The notes under the pieces were generated by a model. The model was not told the origin of the DNA, made no database searches, and saw only the letters and a program-made list of their open reading frames with translations. 64,000 bases of DNA from Verrucomicrobiales bacterium (GTDB lineage Bacteria > Verrucomicrobiota > Verrucomicrobiia > Verrucomicrobiales > SLCJ01): positions 1 through 64,000 of the forward strand of contig JAGXGH010000106.1 of assembly GCA_024636835.1 (NCBI GenBank), read 5' to 3'. Positions 37,791 to 47,092 of the stretch are shown piece after piece. Each line of letters starts with the position of its first letter. Position 1 is the first letter of the stretch. Both the position numbers and the translations under genes were made by a program.

Positions 37791-39278
37791 ATGAGCCATC
37801 CATTCCCCACAATCACCGCTGAAGAAGCCGCAGAATTCATCCGTCACGATCACCATATCGGATTCAGTGGATTCACCCCCGCCGGAGCCGCCAAAGCGGT
37901 GCCGACAGCCATCGCCCAAAAGGCGATCCGCGAACACGAGGCTGGTCGCGACTTCAAAGTGGGCGTGCTGACAGGTGCGTCCACCGGTGCCTCCCTCGAC
38001 GGTGAGTTGGCCAAAGCCAACGCCGTCAAGTTCCGCACGCCCTATCAGTCAAATCCGGACATGCGCAAGAGCATCAACGAAGGACACACCCGTTTCTTCG
38101 ATATGCACCTTTCGCAGATTCAACAATACGTGCGTTACGGGTTCCTTGGGAATATCGACTTCGCCGTGGTGGAGGCCGCCGATGTTGCCGCAGACGGCAA
38201 AGTGCTGCTGACATCCAGTGTGGGTGCCAGCCCTACCTACCTCAACAAAGCCGACAAGGTGATCATCGAACTCAACAGCTACCATCCCAAGCAATTGCTA
38301 GGTTTCCACGATATCTACGAGCCCAAGGATCCGCCTTTCCGTCGCCCCATTCCCATCTGCAACGCGGAAGACCGCATCGGTAGCCAGCGGGTGTGGGTCG
38401 ATCCCAAGAAAATCGTCGGTGTGGTGGAAACCAATCTCCCCGATGAAAACGGAGGATTCACGCCTGCTACAGACGTCACCCAGAAAATCGGTGAAAACGT
38501 CGCCGAGTTCCTGGCTGCGGAAATGGCATCCGGTCGTGTGCCCAAGTCATTCCTGCCGATTCAGTCCGGTGTGGGCAATGTTGCTAATGCCGTGCTGGGT
38601 GCCATGGGGGCCCACCCCGATATCCCTATCTTCCAACTCTACACCGAGGTGATTCAGGATTCCGTCATTGAGGGAATGAAAGCAGGAAATATCGGCTTTG
38701 CCTCGGGTTCCTCCCTCACCTTGTCGCCTGATGTTCTGCGGGAGATTTACGCGTCGCTCGGGGAGTATCAAGGAAAGCTGCTACTCCGCCCCCAGGAAAT
38801 CTCCAACAGTCCGGAGATTGCCCGCCGACTCGGTATTATCTCGATCAACACGGCGCTGGAAACTGACATCTTCGGCAACGTCAACAGCACCCACGTGCTA
38901 GGCCAGAAAATGATGAACGGCATCGGTGGATCAGGTGACTTTACCCGCAACGCCTACATCTCAATCTTCACCTGCCCGTCCATGGCCAAAGGAGGTGCCA
39001 TCTCTGCGATTGTCCCGCTATGCTCCCACATGGATCACAGCGAGCACTCGGTTCAGGTCCTCATCACGGAACAGGGCGTCGCCGACCTTCGTGGCAAGAA
39101 CCCTGAAGAACGTGCCCACAGCATCATTAACAATTGCGCCGCTCCCGAGTATCGGGACCTGCTCAATGAATATTACAACAATGCCAAATCCGGCCACACC
39201 CACCAGTCGCTCGATTCCGCATTTGCCTTCCACAAGGCATTCATCGAAACGGGCAACATGCTGGACGCAAGTATCTAA
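37791..39278 (+). CDS. Succinate/propionyl-CoA (acetyl-CoA) CoA-transferase
   Basis: A 495-residue family I CoA transferase of the acetyl-CoA hydrolase/transferase type. The likely catalytic Glu286 is in YTEVIQDSV, and GFASGSSL and GIGGSGDFTRNAYISIF are typical motifs. In this setting it most plausibly exchanges CoA between propionyl-CoA and succinate, closing the succinate-propionate cycle without ATP. Acetate or butyrate use cannot be excluded from sequence alone. It sits between the decarboxylase and mutase genes on the same strand. Confidence 0.9.
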   Translation: MSHPFPTITAEEAAEFIRHDHHIGFSGFTPAGAAKAVPTAIAQKAIREHEAGRDFKVGVLTGASTGASLDGELAKANAVKFRTPYQSNPDMRKSINEGHTRFFDMHLSQIQQYVRYGFLGNIDFAVVEAADVAADGKVLLTSSVGASPTYLNKADKVIIELNSYHPKQLLGFHDIYEPKDPPFRRPIPICNAEDRIGSQRVWVDPKKIVGVVETNLPDENGGFTPATDVTQKIGENVAEFLAAEMASGRVPKSFLPIQSGVGNVANAVLGAMGAHPDIPIFQLYTEVIQDSVIEGMKAGNIGFASGSSLTLSPDVLREIYASLGEYQGKLLLRPQEISNSPEIARRLGIISINTALETDIFGNVNSTHVLGQKMMNGIGGSGDFTRNAYISIFTCPSMAKGGAISAIVPLCSHMDHSEHSVQVLITEQGVADLRGKNPEERAHSIINNCAAPEYRDLLNEYYNNAKSGHTHQSLDSAFAFHKAFIETGNMLDASI

Positions 39279-39302
39279 CGAATCATCACAGATCACCACA
39301 CA

Positions 39303-41396
39303 ATGAGCACCGAACCACAAACCGATGGCTTGCTTGCTGAGTTCCCCCCCCATACCTACGACCAATGGCATGAGGCAGCGGAAGCTCTTCTCAAGGGAGC
39401 CCCTTTTGAAAAACTTCTCGTCAGTCGGACTTACGAAGACATTACCATCCAGCCGATTTACCGCCGCGAGGACATTGCGGAACTTGAACACCGCAAGGAT
39501 CTCCCCGGCTCGGGCTCACTGGTCAGGGGCAGCAAAGCCGGTGGATTTCTCAAAGCAGGCTGGGAGGTTTCCCAGGAGCTTTGCCAGTGCTCCCCTGAAA
39601 AACTCAACGCCATCGCCCACCGGGGATTGAGTGGGGGGCAGACCGAGCTGAACATCGTTCTCAACGATGTGACCGGCAATGGCTACGACAAGGACCAGGC
39701 GAAAAAAACAACGTGCGGTCTCAGTCTGGAAAACCTGGAAGACATGGAAGTCACTCTCAACGGGGTGTTTATCGATTCCATCTCCACGTTCTGGAGATCA
39801 GGTGCAGGCTCGGTACCGGTAGCCGCTCTCTTTTTTGCAGCGGCAAAGAAGCAAGGCATCGCACTCGGTGACCTGCGCGGGTGTTTCGATATCGACCCGC
39901 TTGCCGAGATGGGGCGACACGCCGAGCAGCTTCAGAACTTGGAAACACGCCTCGACCACATGGCGGCACTCACCAAGTTCGCCATCAAAAATGCGCCGCA
40001 AATGCAGACCATCTGCGTGCATGGCAACCTCTATCACGACAGCGGAGCCAGTGCCACGCAGGAACTTGCCTACATCATTTCCACTGCGGTTTGTTACATC
40101 GAGAAGATGAAAAAACGCGGCATCGAACCTGCCGAGCTTTTACCTCACATGCGGGTCAGTCTCTCCGTCGGCTCCGATTACTTCATGGAGATCGCGAAGA
40201 TCCGCGCCACCCGCTGGCTGTGGAGTAAAATGGCCGAGGCCTATGGAGTGGAAAACCTCAGCGTCCACATCCACGCCCGCACCTCGCTGTGGAATAAAAC
40301 CTGCTACGATGCCCACACCAACATATTGCGCGCAACCTCGGAGGCCTTCGCGGCCGTCGTCGCCGGCGTCGATGGTATGCACATCGGCCCCTACGATGAA
40401 CTCGCCGAAAATTCGGATGACTTCTCCCGCCGCATCGCCCGTAACATCCACATCATTCTGCGTGAAGAGTGTGGTCTCGACCAGGTCATCGACCCCGCAG
40501 GCGGCTCGAACTACATCGAGTGGCTCACCGATCAGATTGCCGGGAAGTCCTGGGGGATTTTCCAGGGAATCGAAGAAGCCGGTGGCATGATTACCTCACT
40601 GGAAGAGGGCTCGATCCAAGAACAGATCGACGCCAGCTACCAGCAAAAACGCCAGAATGTGCGCCGTCGTAAAGACAGTATAGTCGGTGCGAATATGTAT
40701 CCCGACCTCAAGGGACGTCGACTCGATATGCAAGGCAAGTCCAAGTGCCAATGCTCGGCTAAATCCTCAAACAAACGCAAGGACGTGCCCGCACTCGCTG
40801 CCATCACGCCTTCCGATAAAGCGGAAATGGTGGAGCAAGCGATTACCGCCGCCGAGCAGGGAGCGACTGTTGGTCAGATCGCGGAAGCCACAGGCCTCCA
40901 CGAAGGAACCGCGTTCAACCTCCACCAGGTTCCGCAACGCCGTGCCGCCGAAGAATACGAAGCCCTGCGCGACGCCGCCGCCGCATTCGAAGAAAAAACC
41001 GGCTCACCGCCGACGATTCTTCAGCTCAACATGGGGCCGTCGCGCCGTTACCGACTGCGCGCCGACTGGACAGCCTCGTTCTTCGAGGCGGGTGGATTCA
41101 AAGTCGACGGAGCAACCGACTTTGAAAATACCGAAGCCGCAGTAGCAGCACTAGAAGCCTCACCCGCCACCATCGCAGTCATCACCTCGGATGATGAGAC
41201 CTATCTCGAATGTGTCCCATCACTCGCCAAAGCGGTCAAGGCCGCCAAGCCGGACCTTACCCTGTTAGTTGCCGGCGCTCCCGGTGACAACGAAGCCGCC
41301 TGGCGCGACGCTGGAGTCGATGATTTCGTCAACGTCCGCGTCAACAACTACGAAATGAACCAACAACTTTTGAAAGGAGCAGGAGTCATCTCATGA
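39303..41396 (+). CDS. mutA: Methylmalonyl-CoA mutase small (beta) subunit
   Basis: A 697-residue subunit of the B12-dependent mutase that converts succinyl-CoA to (R)-methylmalonyl-CoA. It has the TIM-barrel region (residues 30-480) and a C-terminal Rossmann-like domain in which the cobalamin ligand motif DxHxxG is missing, as expected for the non-catalytic subunit. A Lys/Cys-rich linker ([15 protein letters not shown]) joins the two. Its stop codon overlaps the mutB start by four bases (ATGA), so translation is coupled. Confidence 0.94.
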   Translation: MSTEPQTDGLLAEFPPHTYDQWHEAAEALLKGAPFEKLLVSRTYEDITIQPIYRREDIAELEHRKDLPGSGSLVRGSKAGGFLKAGWEVSQELCQCSPEKLNAIAHRGLSGGQTELNIVLNDVTGNGYDKDQAKKTTCGLSLENLEDMEVTLNGVFIDSISTFWRSGAGSVPVAALFFAAAKKQGIALGDLRGCFDIDPLAEMGRHAEQLQNLETRLDHMAALTKFAIKNAPQMQTICVHGNLYHDSGASATQELAYIISTAVCYIEKMKKRGIEPAELLPHMRVSLSVGSDYFMEIAKIRATRWLWSKMAEAYGVENLSVHIHARTSLWNKTCYDAHTNILRATSEAFAAVVAGVDGMHIGPYDELAENSDDFSRRIARNIHIILREECGLDQVIDPAGGSNYIEWLTDQIAGKSWGIFQGIEEAGGMITSLEEGSIQEQIDASYQQKRQNVRRRKDSIVGANMYPDLKGRRLDMQGKSKCQCSAKSSNKRKDVPALAAITPSDKAEMVEQAITAAEQGATVGQIAEATGLHEGTAFNLHQVPQRRAAEEYEALRDAAAAFEEKTGSPPTILQLNMGPSRRYRLRADWTASFFEAGGFKVDGATDFENTEAAVAALEASPATIAVITSDDETYLECVPSLAKAVKAAKPDLTLLVAGAPGDNEAAWRDAGVDDFVNVRVNNYEMNQQLLKGAGVIS

Positions 41397-43570
41397 GCAG
41401 CCCAGCATTTAAAGACATCCCCTATAACTCGACCCAGAAAAATCCGAGTTACCAAGCCTGGTGTGCCAAACTCGAAGAGGAGCAAGGCAAACCCATCGAT
41501 GAAATCGTCTGGAACACCATGGAGAAGATCCCTGTCAAACCTCTCTACACCGAGGCTGACATGGAAGGGGTGGAACACCTCGACTATCAGGCGGGTATAG
41601 CGCCATTCCTGCGCGGCCCCTATGCGACCATGTATTGTTTCCGTCCGTGGACCATCCGTCAGTATGCCGGATTCTCCACCGCCGAGGAGTCCAACGCCTT
41701 TTACCGTCGTAACCTGGCGGCTGGTCAAAAGGGCTTGTCCGTCGCCTTCGACCTCGCCACCCACCGAGGCTACGACTCGGATCACCCACGCGTGGAAGGT
41801 GACGTCGGCAAGGCCGGTGTCGCCATCGATTCCATCCTCGATATGGAGGTTCTGTTTGGAAACATCCCACTCGATAAGGTTTCCGTTTCCATGACCATGA
41901 ACGGCGCGGTTCTTCCCATCCTCGCCTTCTACATCACGGCGGCTTTAGAGCAGGGAGCCACCCTCGATCAACTTGCGGGAACGATCCAGAATGACATTCT
42001 CAAGGAATACATGGTGCGCAACACCTACATCTATCCGCCGGAGCCATCGATGAAAATTATTGCGGACATCTTTGAGTTCACTTCGCAGAAAATGCCCAAG
42101 TTCAACTCGATCTCGATCTCCGGTTACCACATGCAGGAAGCCGGTGCCACCGCTGACTTGGAAATGGCCTACACTCTCGCCGATGGCTGGGAGTATCTGA
42201 AAACAGGGATCGCAGCTGGTATCGACATCGATGCCTTTGCACCCCGGCTTTCCTTCTTCTGGGCACAAGGCAAAAACCACTTCATGGAAGTCGCCAAGAT
42301 GCGTGCGGCCCGTGTGCTGTGGGCGAAGATCGTCAAGACCTTCAATCCCAAGAACCCGAAGTCGCTCGCACTCCGCACCCACTCGCAGACATCCGGTTGG
42401 TCACTCACCGAACAGGATCCGTATAACAACATTTCCCGCACCTGCATCGAGGCGATGGCCGCGACGCTCGGGCACACTCAGTCGCTGCACACCAACGCAC
42501 TCGACGAAGCCATCGCACTGCCCACCGATTTCTCAGCCCGCATCGCACGCAACACACAGATCTTCCTTCAGGATGAAACCTCCATCTGCCGCGTGATCGA
42601 CCCATGGGGTGGTTCGTATTATCTCGAAGCCCTCACCGACGCGTTGATCAAAAAAGCTTGGGCACACATCATGGAAGCCCAGGAACTCGGAGGCATGTCG
42701 AAGGCGGTTGAAGCTGGAATTCCCAAGATGAAAATCGAGGAAGCCGCTGCCCGCCGTCAAGCACGCATCGACTCCGGTGCGGAAACCATCGTTGGAGTGA
42801 ACAAATACCGTCTCGAAAAAGAAGATCCTCTGGATATTCTCGACGTCGACAACACGGCCGTGCGTCTTTCCCAGATTGAACGTCTAAAAAAACTCCGCGC
42901 CAACCGCAACGAAGAGGAATGTCAGGCCGCCCTCAACGCCCTGCGCGATTGCGCCGGCGGAGCGAAAGGAAACCTTCTCGAACTCGCCATCAATGCAGCC
43001 CAGGCGCGCGCGTCACTCGGTGAGATTTCCGACGCCTGTGAAGACCATTTCGGTCGATACAAGGCAACCATCCGCTCCATCTCCGGAGTATACGGAAAAG
43101 AATTCAGCAACCAAGGTAACATGAAAGATATCCCCGACCTCATCAAGAAATTTGAGTCCAAGGAAGGACGTCGCCCACGGATCATGATTGCAAAAATGGG
43201 GCAGGACGGTCACGACCGCGGAGCCAAGGTGGTATCCACCGCCTACGCCGATATGGGATTCGATGTCGATATCGGACCTCTCTTCCAAACGCCTGAGGAA
43301 ACCGCGAAACAAGCCGTGGAAAACGACGTCCACATCATCGCCATGAGTTCTCTGGCAGCAGGACACAAGACACTGCTTCCCCAGCTCATCGCGGAACTCG
43401 CCAAGCTCGAGCGCGAGGACATCATGGTGGTGTGCGGAGGAGTCATCCCCGCGCAGGATTACGACTTCCTCTACAAAAATGGCGCCGCCGCCATCTTCGG
43501 ACCAGGCACTGTGATTCCAACCTCCGCCCGCAAGTTGCTCAACCTTCTGCTGGAACAGCTTGAGGACTAA
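41393..43570 (+). CDS. mutB: Methylmalonyl-CoA mutase large (alpha) subunit
   Basis: A 725-residue catalytic subunit. The N-terminal barrel holds the substrate-binding motifs ([21 protein letters not shown] region, read as RGPYATMY then TIRQYAGF), and the C-terminal cobalamin domain has the lower axial ligand His607 in [10 protein letters not shown] with the later GGVIPAQD loop. Length matches MutB of Propionibacterium (728). A perfect hairpin follows it before meaB. Confidence 0.97.
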   Translation: MSSPAFKDIPYNSTQKNPSYQAWCAKLEEEQGKPIDEIVWNTMEKIPVKPLYTEADMEGVEHLDYQAGIAPFLRGPYATMYCFRPWTIRQYAGFSTAEESNAFYRRNLAAGQKGLSVAFDLATHRGYDSDHPRVEGDVGKAGVAIDSILDMEVLFGNIPLDKVSVSMTMNGAVLPILAFYITAALEQGATLDQLAGTIQNDILKEYMVRNTYIYPPEPSMKIIADIFEFTSQKMPKFNSISISGYHMQEAGATADLEMAYTLADGWEYLKTGIAAGIDIDAFAPRLSFFWAQGKNHFMEVAKMRAARVLWAKIVKTFNPKNPKSLALRTHSQTSGWSLTEQDPYNNISRTCIEAMAATLGHTQSLHTNALDEAIALPTDFSARIARNTQIFLQDETSICRVIDPWGGSYYLEALTDALIKKAWAHIMEAQELGGMSKAVEAGIPKMKIEEAAARRQARIDSGAETIVGVNKYRLEKEDPLDILDVDNTAVRLSQIERLKKLRANRNEEECQAALNALRDCAGGAKGNLLELAINAAQARASLGEISDACEDHFGRYKATIRSISGVYGKEFSNQGNMKDIPDLIKKFESKEGRRPRIMIAKMGQDGHDRGAKVVSTAYADMGFDVDIGPLFQTPEETAKQAVENDVHIIAMSSLAAGHKTLLPQLIAELAKLEREDIMVVCGGVIPAQDYDFLYKNGAAAIFGPGTVIPTSARKLLNLLLEQLED

Positions 43571-43572
43571 AC

Positions 43573-43601
43573 ATAGGTCCTATAAGTCTTATAGGACCTA
43601 T
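43573..43601 (+). terminator. Perfect 13-bp stem-loop between mutB and meaB
   Basis: ATAGGTCCTATAA-gtc-TTATAGGACCTAT followed by TTTT. It lies three bases after the mutB stop and ends eight bases before the meaB ATG, so it covers the place of the meaB ribosome binding site. It may be an attenuating terminator or an RNA-stability hairpin. Confidence 0.6.
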
Positions 43602-43608
43602 TTTCCCC

Positions 43609-44703
43609 ATGCCCAACAAAACTCAACCAGACTGGCAACCTAAGGATGCCCATCATGACCCCCACTTCGCCTGCTTCGTCTCCCCTGGGGTGGATGATAC
43701 CGGTAACGTTAAAAGCCCATTGAAAAAGCGACACAAACTCACCCTCGACGATTACGAGCGTGGCATCCTCAGCTCGAATAAAACCATCCTCTCACGCGCG
43801 ATTACGTTGGTGGAGAGCAACCTTCCCGAACACGAGGAAGTCGCACAAGCCCTTTTGCAACGCATCCTTCCCAAGGCCGGAAATTCTATCCGCGTCGGTA
43901 TCACCGGCGTTCCCGGAGTCGGTAAAAGCACACTGATCGAATCGCTCGGCTGTATGCTTTGTGAAAAAGGCCACCACGTCGCTATTCTTGCGGTGGATCC
44001 CAGTAGCTCGGTGACTGGCGGTAGCATCCTTGGGGATAAAACCCGCATGGAACAGCTCGTGCGCCAACCCAACGCCTACATTCGCCCATCGCCCTCGAGC
44101 GGCTCACTGGGTGGAGTTGGACGGAAAAGCCGCGAAACCATGCTCCTCTGCGAAGCCGCAGGATACGATATCATCCTCGTAGAAACCGTAGGCGTCGGCC
44201 AAAACGAAATCACCGTGCGCTCAATGGTCGATTTCTTTTTCCTCATCATGCTCGCTGGCGCAGGAGACGAACTTCAGGGAATGAAAAAAGGAGTCATCGA
44301 AATCGCCGACCTGTTAGCGGTCAATAAAGCGGATGGCAACAACCTCCAACCCGCCCGACTCGCCGCTTCCGAGTATGATAGGGTGTTGGAATTTCTTCAA
44401 CCAGCCACCAGCGGATGGAAAACCCATGCAGTCACCTGTTCAGCCTTCGAACTACCCACTCTCGAAAGCCTCTGGAACACCATCGAAGAGTTCCGCACCA
44501 TCACTAAGGAATCCGGAGCCTTCATCGCCCGGCGCAAACAACAATCCATCGAGTGGATGCACGCCATGATCGCGGAAGAGCTCCGCAACCGCTTCCTCCG
44601 CAGCGAGCGCATTCAAGCGCTCCTCCCCGAAATCGAACAACAAGTTGCCAACAACACACTCCCCGCGGCCTCCGCCGTGGATCAGATCATGCGGGAGATG
44701 TAA
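43609..44703 (+). CDS. meaB: Methylmalonyl-CoA mutase-associated GTPase MeaB
   Basis: A 364-residue G3E-type GTPase that protects methylmalonyl-CoA mutase and gates loading of its B12 cofactor. Walker A GVPGVGKST (residues 100-108), the switch region AVDPSSSVTGGSILGDKTRM, ETVGVGQNE (G3) and NKAD (G4) are all present, with the C-terminal dimerisation helix RNRFLRSERIQALL. Placement right after mutA-mutB is the standard arrangement. Its start region is sequestered by the upstream hairpin, so its level may differ from that of the mutase. Confidence 0.95.
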   Translation: MPNKTQPDWQPKDAHHDPHFACFVSPGVDDTGNVKSPLKKRHKLTLDDYERGILSSNKTILSRAITLVESNLPEHEEVAQALLQRILPKAGNSIRVGITGVPGVGKSTLIESLGCMLCEKGHHVAILAVDPSSSVTGGSILGDKTRMEQLVRQPNAYIRPSPSSGSLGGVGRKSRETMLLCEAAGYDIILVETVGVGQNEITVRSMVDFFFLIMLAGAGDELQGMKKGVIEIADLLAVNKADGNNLQPARLAASEYDRVLEFLQPATSGWKTHAVTCSAFELPTLESLWNTIEEFRTITKESGAFIARRKQQSIEWMHAMIAEELRNRFLRSERIQALLPEIEQQVANNTLPAASAVDQIMREM

Positions 44704-44810
44704 TTGTCCCGACCTTTGTAAGGTGGCGAGTCTCTTTTAGAGCACATACATATTGTCTATCCCTTCAAAATAGACCTTAATGCGTATCAATTCCCGAATG
44801 GAGTGCCCGC

Positions 44811-45881
44811 ATGTTCAAGAAACCTTTCCAGATACGTTCGACTTCCGAGCAAGTCGCGGACTTTTTGCGCGATAGGATTAAGTCCGGTCAGTTGGATGGG
44901 AACATGCCCGGGGTGCATTCCCTCGCGAATGAACTTGGTGTCCACCATACCACGGCGGCTGAAGCTCTAAGCCAACTGGAAAAAGAAGGTTACCTCAAGG
45001 GCGCCGGTGCAGGCAAAAGACGGTTAATCCTGATCCCGGGCAAAGCTGGTGGAGTGCACCTCAGGGTGGGTCTCCTCTTTTATGAACCTGAAGATAGTGG
45101 CAATCAGTATATCAATGAATTGCGACATCGACTGGATGATGTGGGACATGTTTCTGTGGTCGCCGATAAATCGCTGGTCGAATTACATTTCGAGGTGAAA
45201 CGCCTCAGAAACGTCGTCCGTAAAACCAAAGCGGATGTCTGGATCGTGATTGCCGCCTCGCGGGAAGTGCAGGAATGGTTCGTCAAGCAGAAGATCCCTG
45301 TCTTTGCGCTCTTTGGCTATGCCCAAACAGAAGGCGTTGCCCGCACCGGCCCCATGAAAAGCCCGCAGTTACGAGACATCGTCCAACGCTTGGTGCAAAT
45401 CAACCACGAGCGCATCGTGCTGCTGATCGCCGGGCAGTCACACAGAAGCCACCCTGGTTCTATGATTGAATCCTATCTGGATGAATTAAAGCTACAAGGC
45501 TTGCCTTCGGGCAGCTATAACCTCCCCTATTGGAACCACGATAAAGGGAGTCTGCAAAATTGTTTGAACTCATTGTTTCAGGTCACGCCGCCCACCGCCG
45601 TGATTATGGATGATCCCATGCTGATACCCGCGATCCTACAGTTCCTGAATGAACGTAAGTTGACGATACCCGGCGATGTTTCTCTGATTTGCTTGGATGG
45701 TGACCCGAGCTTCAAGTGGATGCAGCCCCCGCTTTACCGGCTCGAAACCGATATACAACTATCTATCCGTCATGCCGTGAACTGGGTCAATCGCGTGGCA
45801 AAAGGGAAAGGCAACTGCCGCAAACATAATACCAAAGCGAAACTCATCGAGGGCGGAACCATCGGCCCGGCTCGGCAGTGA
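44811..45881 (+). CDS. GntR-type regulator with LacI-like sensor, second copy
   Basis: A 356-residue transcription regulator with an N-terminal winged helix (SEQVADFLRDRIKSG...LANELGVHHTTAAEALSQLEKEGYL) and a LacI-like sensor. It is paralogous to the protein at 19761-20822 over its whole length and shares the ending IEGGTIGPA. GGAG lies nine bases before the ATG. It stands between the propionate cluster and the PEP-CTERM region; its target genes are not evident, although an effect on the downstream BNR-4 gene is conceivable. Confidence 0.85.
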   Translation: MFKKPFQIRSTSEQVADFLRDRIKSGQLDGNMPGVHSLANELGVHHTTAAEALSQLEKEGYLKGAGAGKRRLILIPGKAGGVHLRVGLLFYEPEDSGNQYINELRHRLDDVGHVSVVADKSLVELHFEVKRLRNVVRKTKADVWIVIAASREVQEWFVKQKIPVFALFGYAQTEGVARTGPMKSPQLRDIVQRLVQINHERIVLLIAGQSHRSHPGSMIESYLDELKLQGLPSGSYNLPYWNHDKGSLQNCLNSLFQVTPPTAVIMDDPMLIPAILQFLNERKLTIPGDVSLICLDGDPSFKWMQPPLYRLETDIQLSIRHAVNWVNRVAKGKGNCRKHNTKAKLIEGGTIGPARQ

Positions 45882-46261
45882 TCGGCAAGAATATGGGACG
45901 CGGCAATGAATCAGATCTGGAGTTACAGGAAAAGGATCAGAAGTGAAAGCCACCGGGTGATGGACACCATCGGCACCTGCCAACAAGGAGCACGGTGCGT
46001 CCCGCCCGTGTGAGCGATAGACGCGGTTTTCTAAATCTACCGAATGAGCTCTTTAAACCGTGCCATTCAAGTCAGCAGGCTATGATTCGGTCTTCGACAC
46101 CGCGTCAACTTGCAGGATTAAACCTGCCTGCAAAGTGCAATATTGAAAAAGCCAAATTCATGTTGACTGTTTTTTACGCTTAGTATTTGTTGATACAACT
46201 ATTGGTGTCGTCCTCTTTAGTTGACGGCAATCGACAAAATCCCTCTAAACACAAATTTTTC
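45882..46261. other. Intergenic region with PEP-CTERM upstream element
   Basis: 380 bases between the regulator and the PEP-CTERM gene. The useful structure is the shared 23-bp element at 46119-46141. From about 46045 onward the sequence also resembles the region before the second PEP-CTERM copy (GCTCTT...AAAC...GTGCCATTC). Nothing else was recognised. Confidence 0.5.
46119..46141 (+). promoter_or_regulatory. Shared PEP-CTERM upstream element, copy 1
   Basis: AAACCT(4 nt)GCAAAGTG followed by CAATA, about 120 bases before the start codon. The same element precedes three other PEP-CTERM genes. The right end resembles a -10 box, best seen in copy 3 (TATAAT), so it may be a promoter. Confidence 0.5.
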
Positions 46262-47023
46262 ATGAAATTTACTCATTTAGCTTCCGTTCTACTGACTTCA
46301 TGCCTAATGGCAGCGCCTCTATCGGCCGCCGTCACGTATGTCGATGCTGCCCACTGGAACGGCTCTTCTGGGAATACCTACGCAACCGGATCATCGCTTA
46401 CCGATACCAGCTGGGTCAATTTCACTGACAGCTCTAATGAGGATCAGGACCAATGGCGCCTGCGCCCTGGTACCAGTCGAGGGGCAGGCGACACGATCTA
46501 TCAAGCTCGTACTAACGGAGGTGACACCATGACTGGCCTAACAACCCAATTGACAGGTCTTGCCGACGGAACATACAATATTTATGTTTACTTTTGGGAT
46601 GATGATATCAGCACTTCCAATACACACAACATTGATGCTGGTCTAAGCCTAGGAAGTTTAACTACCTATGGTGCTGATAACCCGCTAGCTAATGGTGTTT
46701 CGGCTACAGTGGCTCCTCTCGCATCTAGCCTTACCCACGATGGGAGTAATCCTACTGGCTCAACACTATTTAGTAGCAGTAGTTACAATCTACATGCGGC
46801 ATTGCTTGGTCAAGCGACTGTCACAGGCGGCTCAACGGTCAATGTCTACGTGGATCACTTTCAGCCCACTACCATTGCGCAGGGCTCCACTTCGGATTTG
46901 ACCTCTACCGCACAAGTGCGCAGCTTTTTCGACGGCATCGGTTACGAAGCCGTACCCGAGCCTTCCTCAGCGCTGCTCGGCGCTTTAGGTACCATGGCGC
47001 TTCTCGGTCGCCGTCGGCGCTAG
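46262..47023 (+). CDS. PEP-CTERM protein with shared beta domain, copy 1
   Basis: A 253-residue exported protein from ATG 46262 (signal MKFTHLASVLLTSCLMAAPL). The body begins VTYVDAAHWNGSSGNTY and contains DGTYNIYVYFWDDD and VNVYVDHF. The tail PEPSSALLGALGTMALLGRRRR is the exosortase sorting signal. The body shares its strand pattern with both ends of the BNR-4 protein encoded next. It is about 85% identical by eye to the protein at 51492. No enzymatic motif seen; a carbohydrate-binding or surface role is only a guess. Confidence 0.85.
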   Translation: MKFTHLASVLLTSCLMAAPLSAAVTYVDAAHWNGSSGNTYATGSSLTDTSWVNFTDSSNEDQDQWRLRPGTSRGAGDTIYQARTNGGDTMTGLTTQLTGLADGTYNIYVYFWDDDISTSNTHNIDAGLSLGSLTTYGADNPLANGVSATVAPLASSLTHDGSNPTGSTLFSSSSYNLHAALLGQATVTGGSTVNVYVDHFQPTTIAQGSTSDLTSTAQVRSFFDGIGYEAVPEPSSALLGALGTMALLGRRRR

Positions 47024-47092
47024 GAATTCTCATCGCCTGTCCTGTAAGGCTCGGTCGTCACAATAGTAGGCGATCTGTGGTGTGTTACGCCC

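Noticed and set aside
46119-46141. Shared PEP-CTERM element as a sigma-54 promoter
   Set aside because: No GG/GC pair with the required -24/-12 spacing could be fitted to all four copies.
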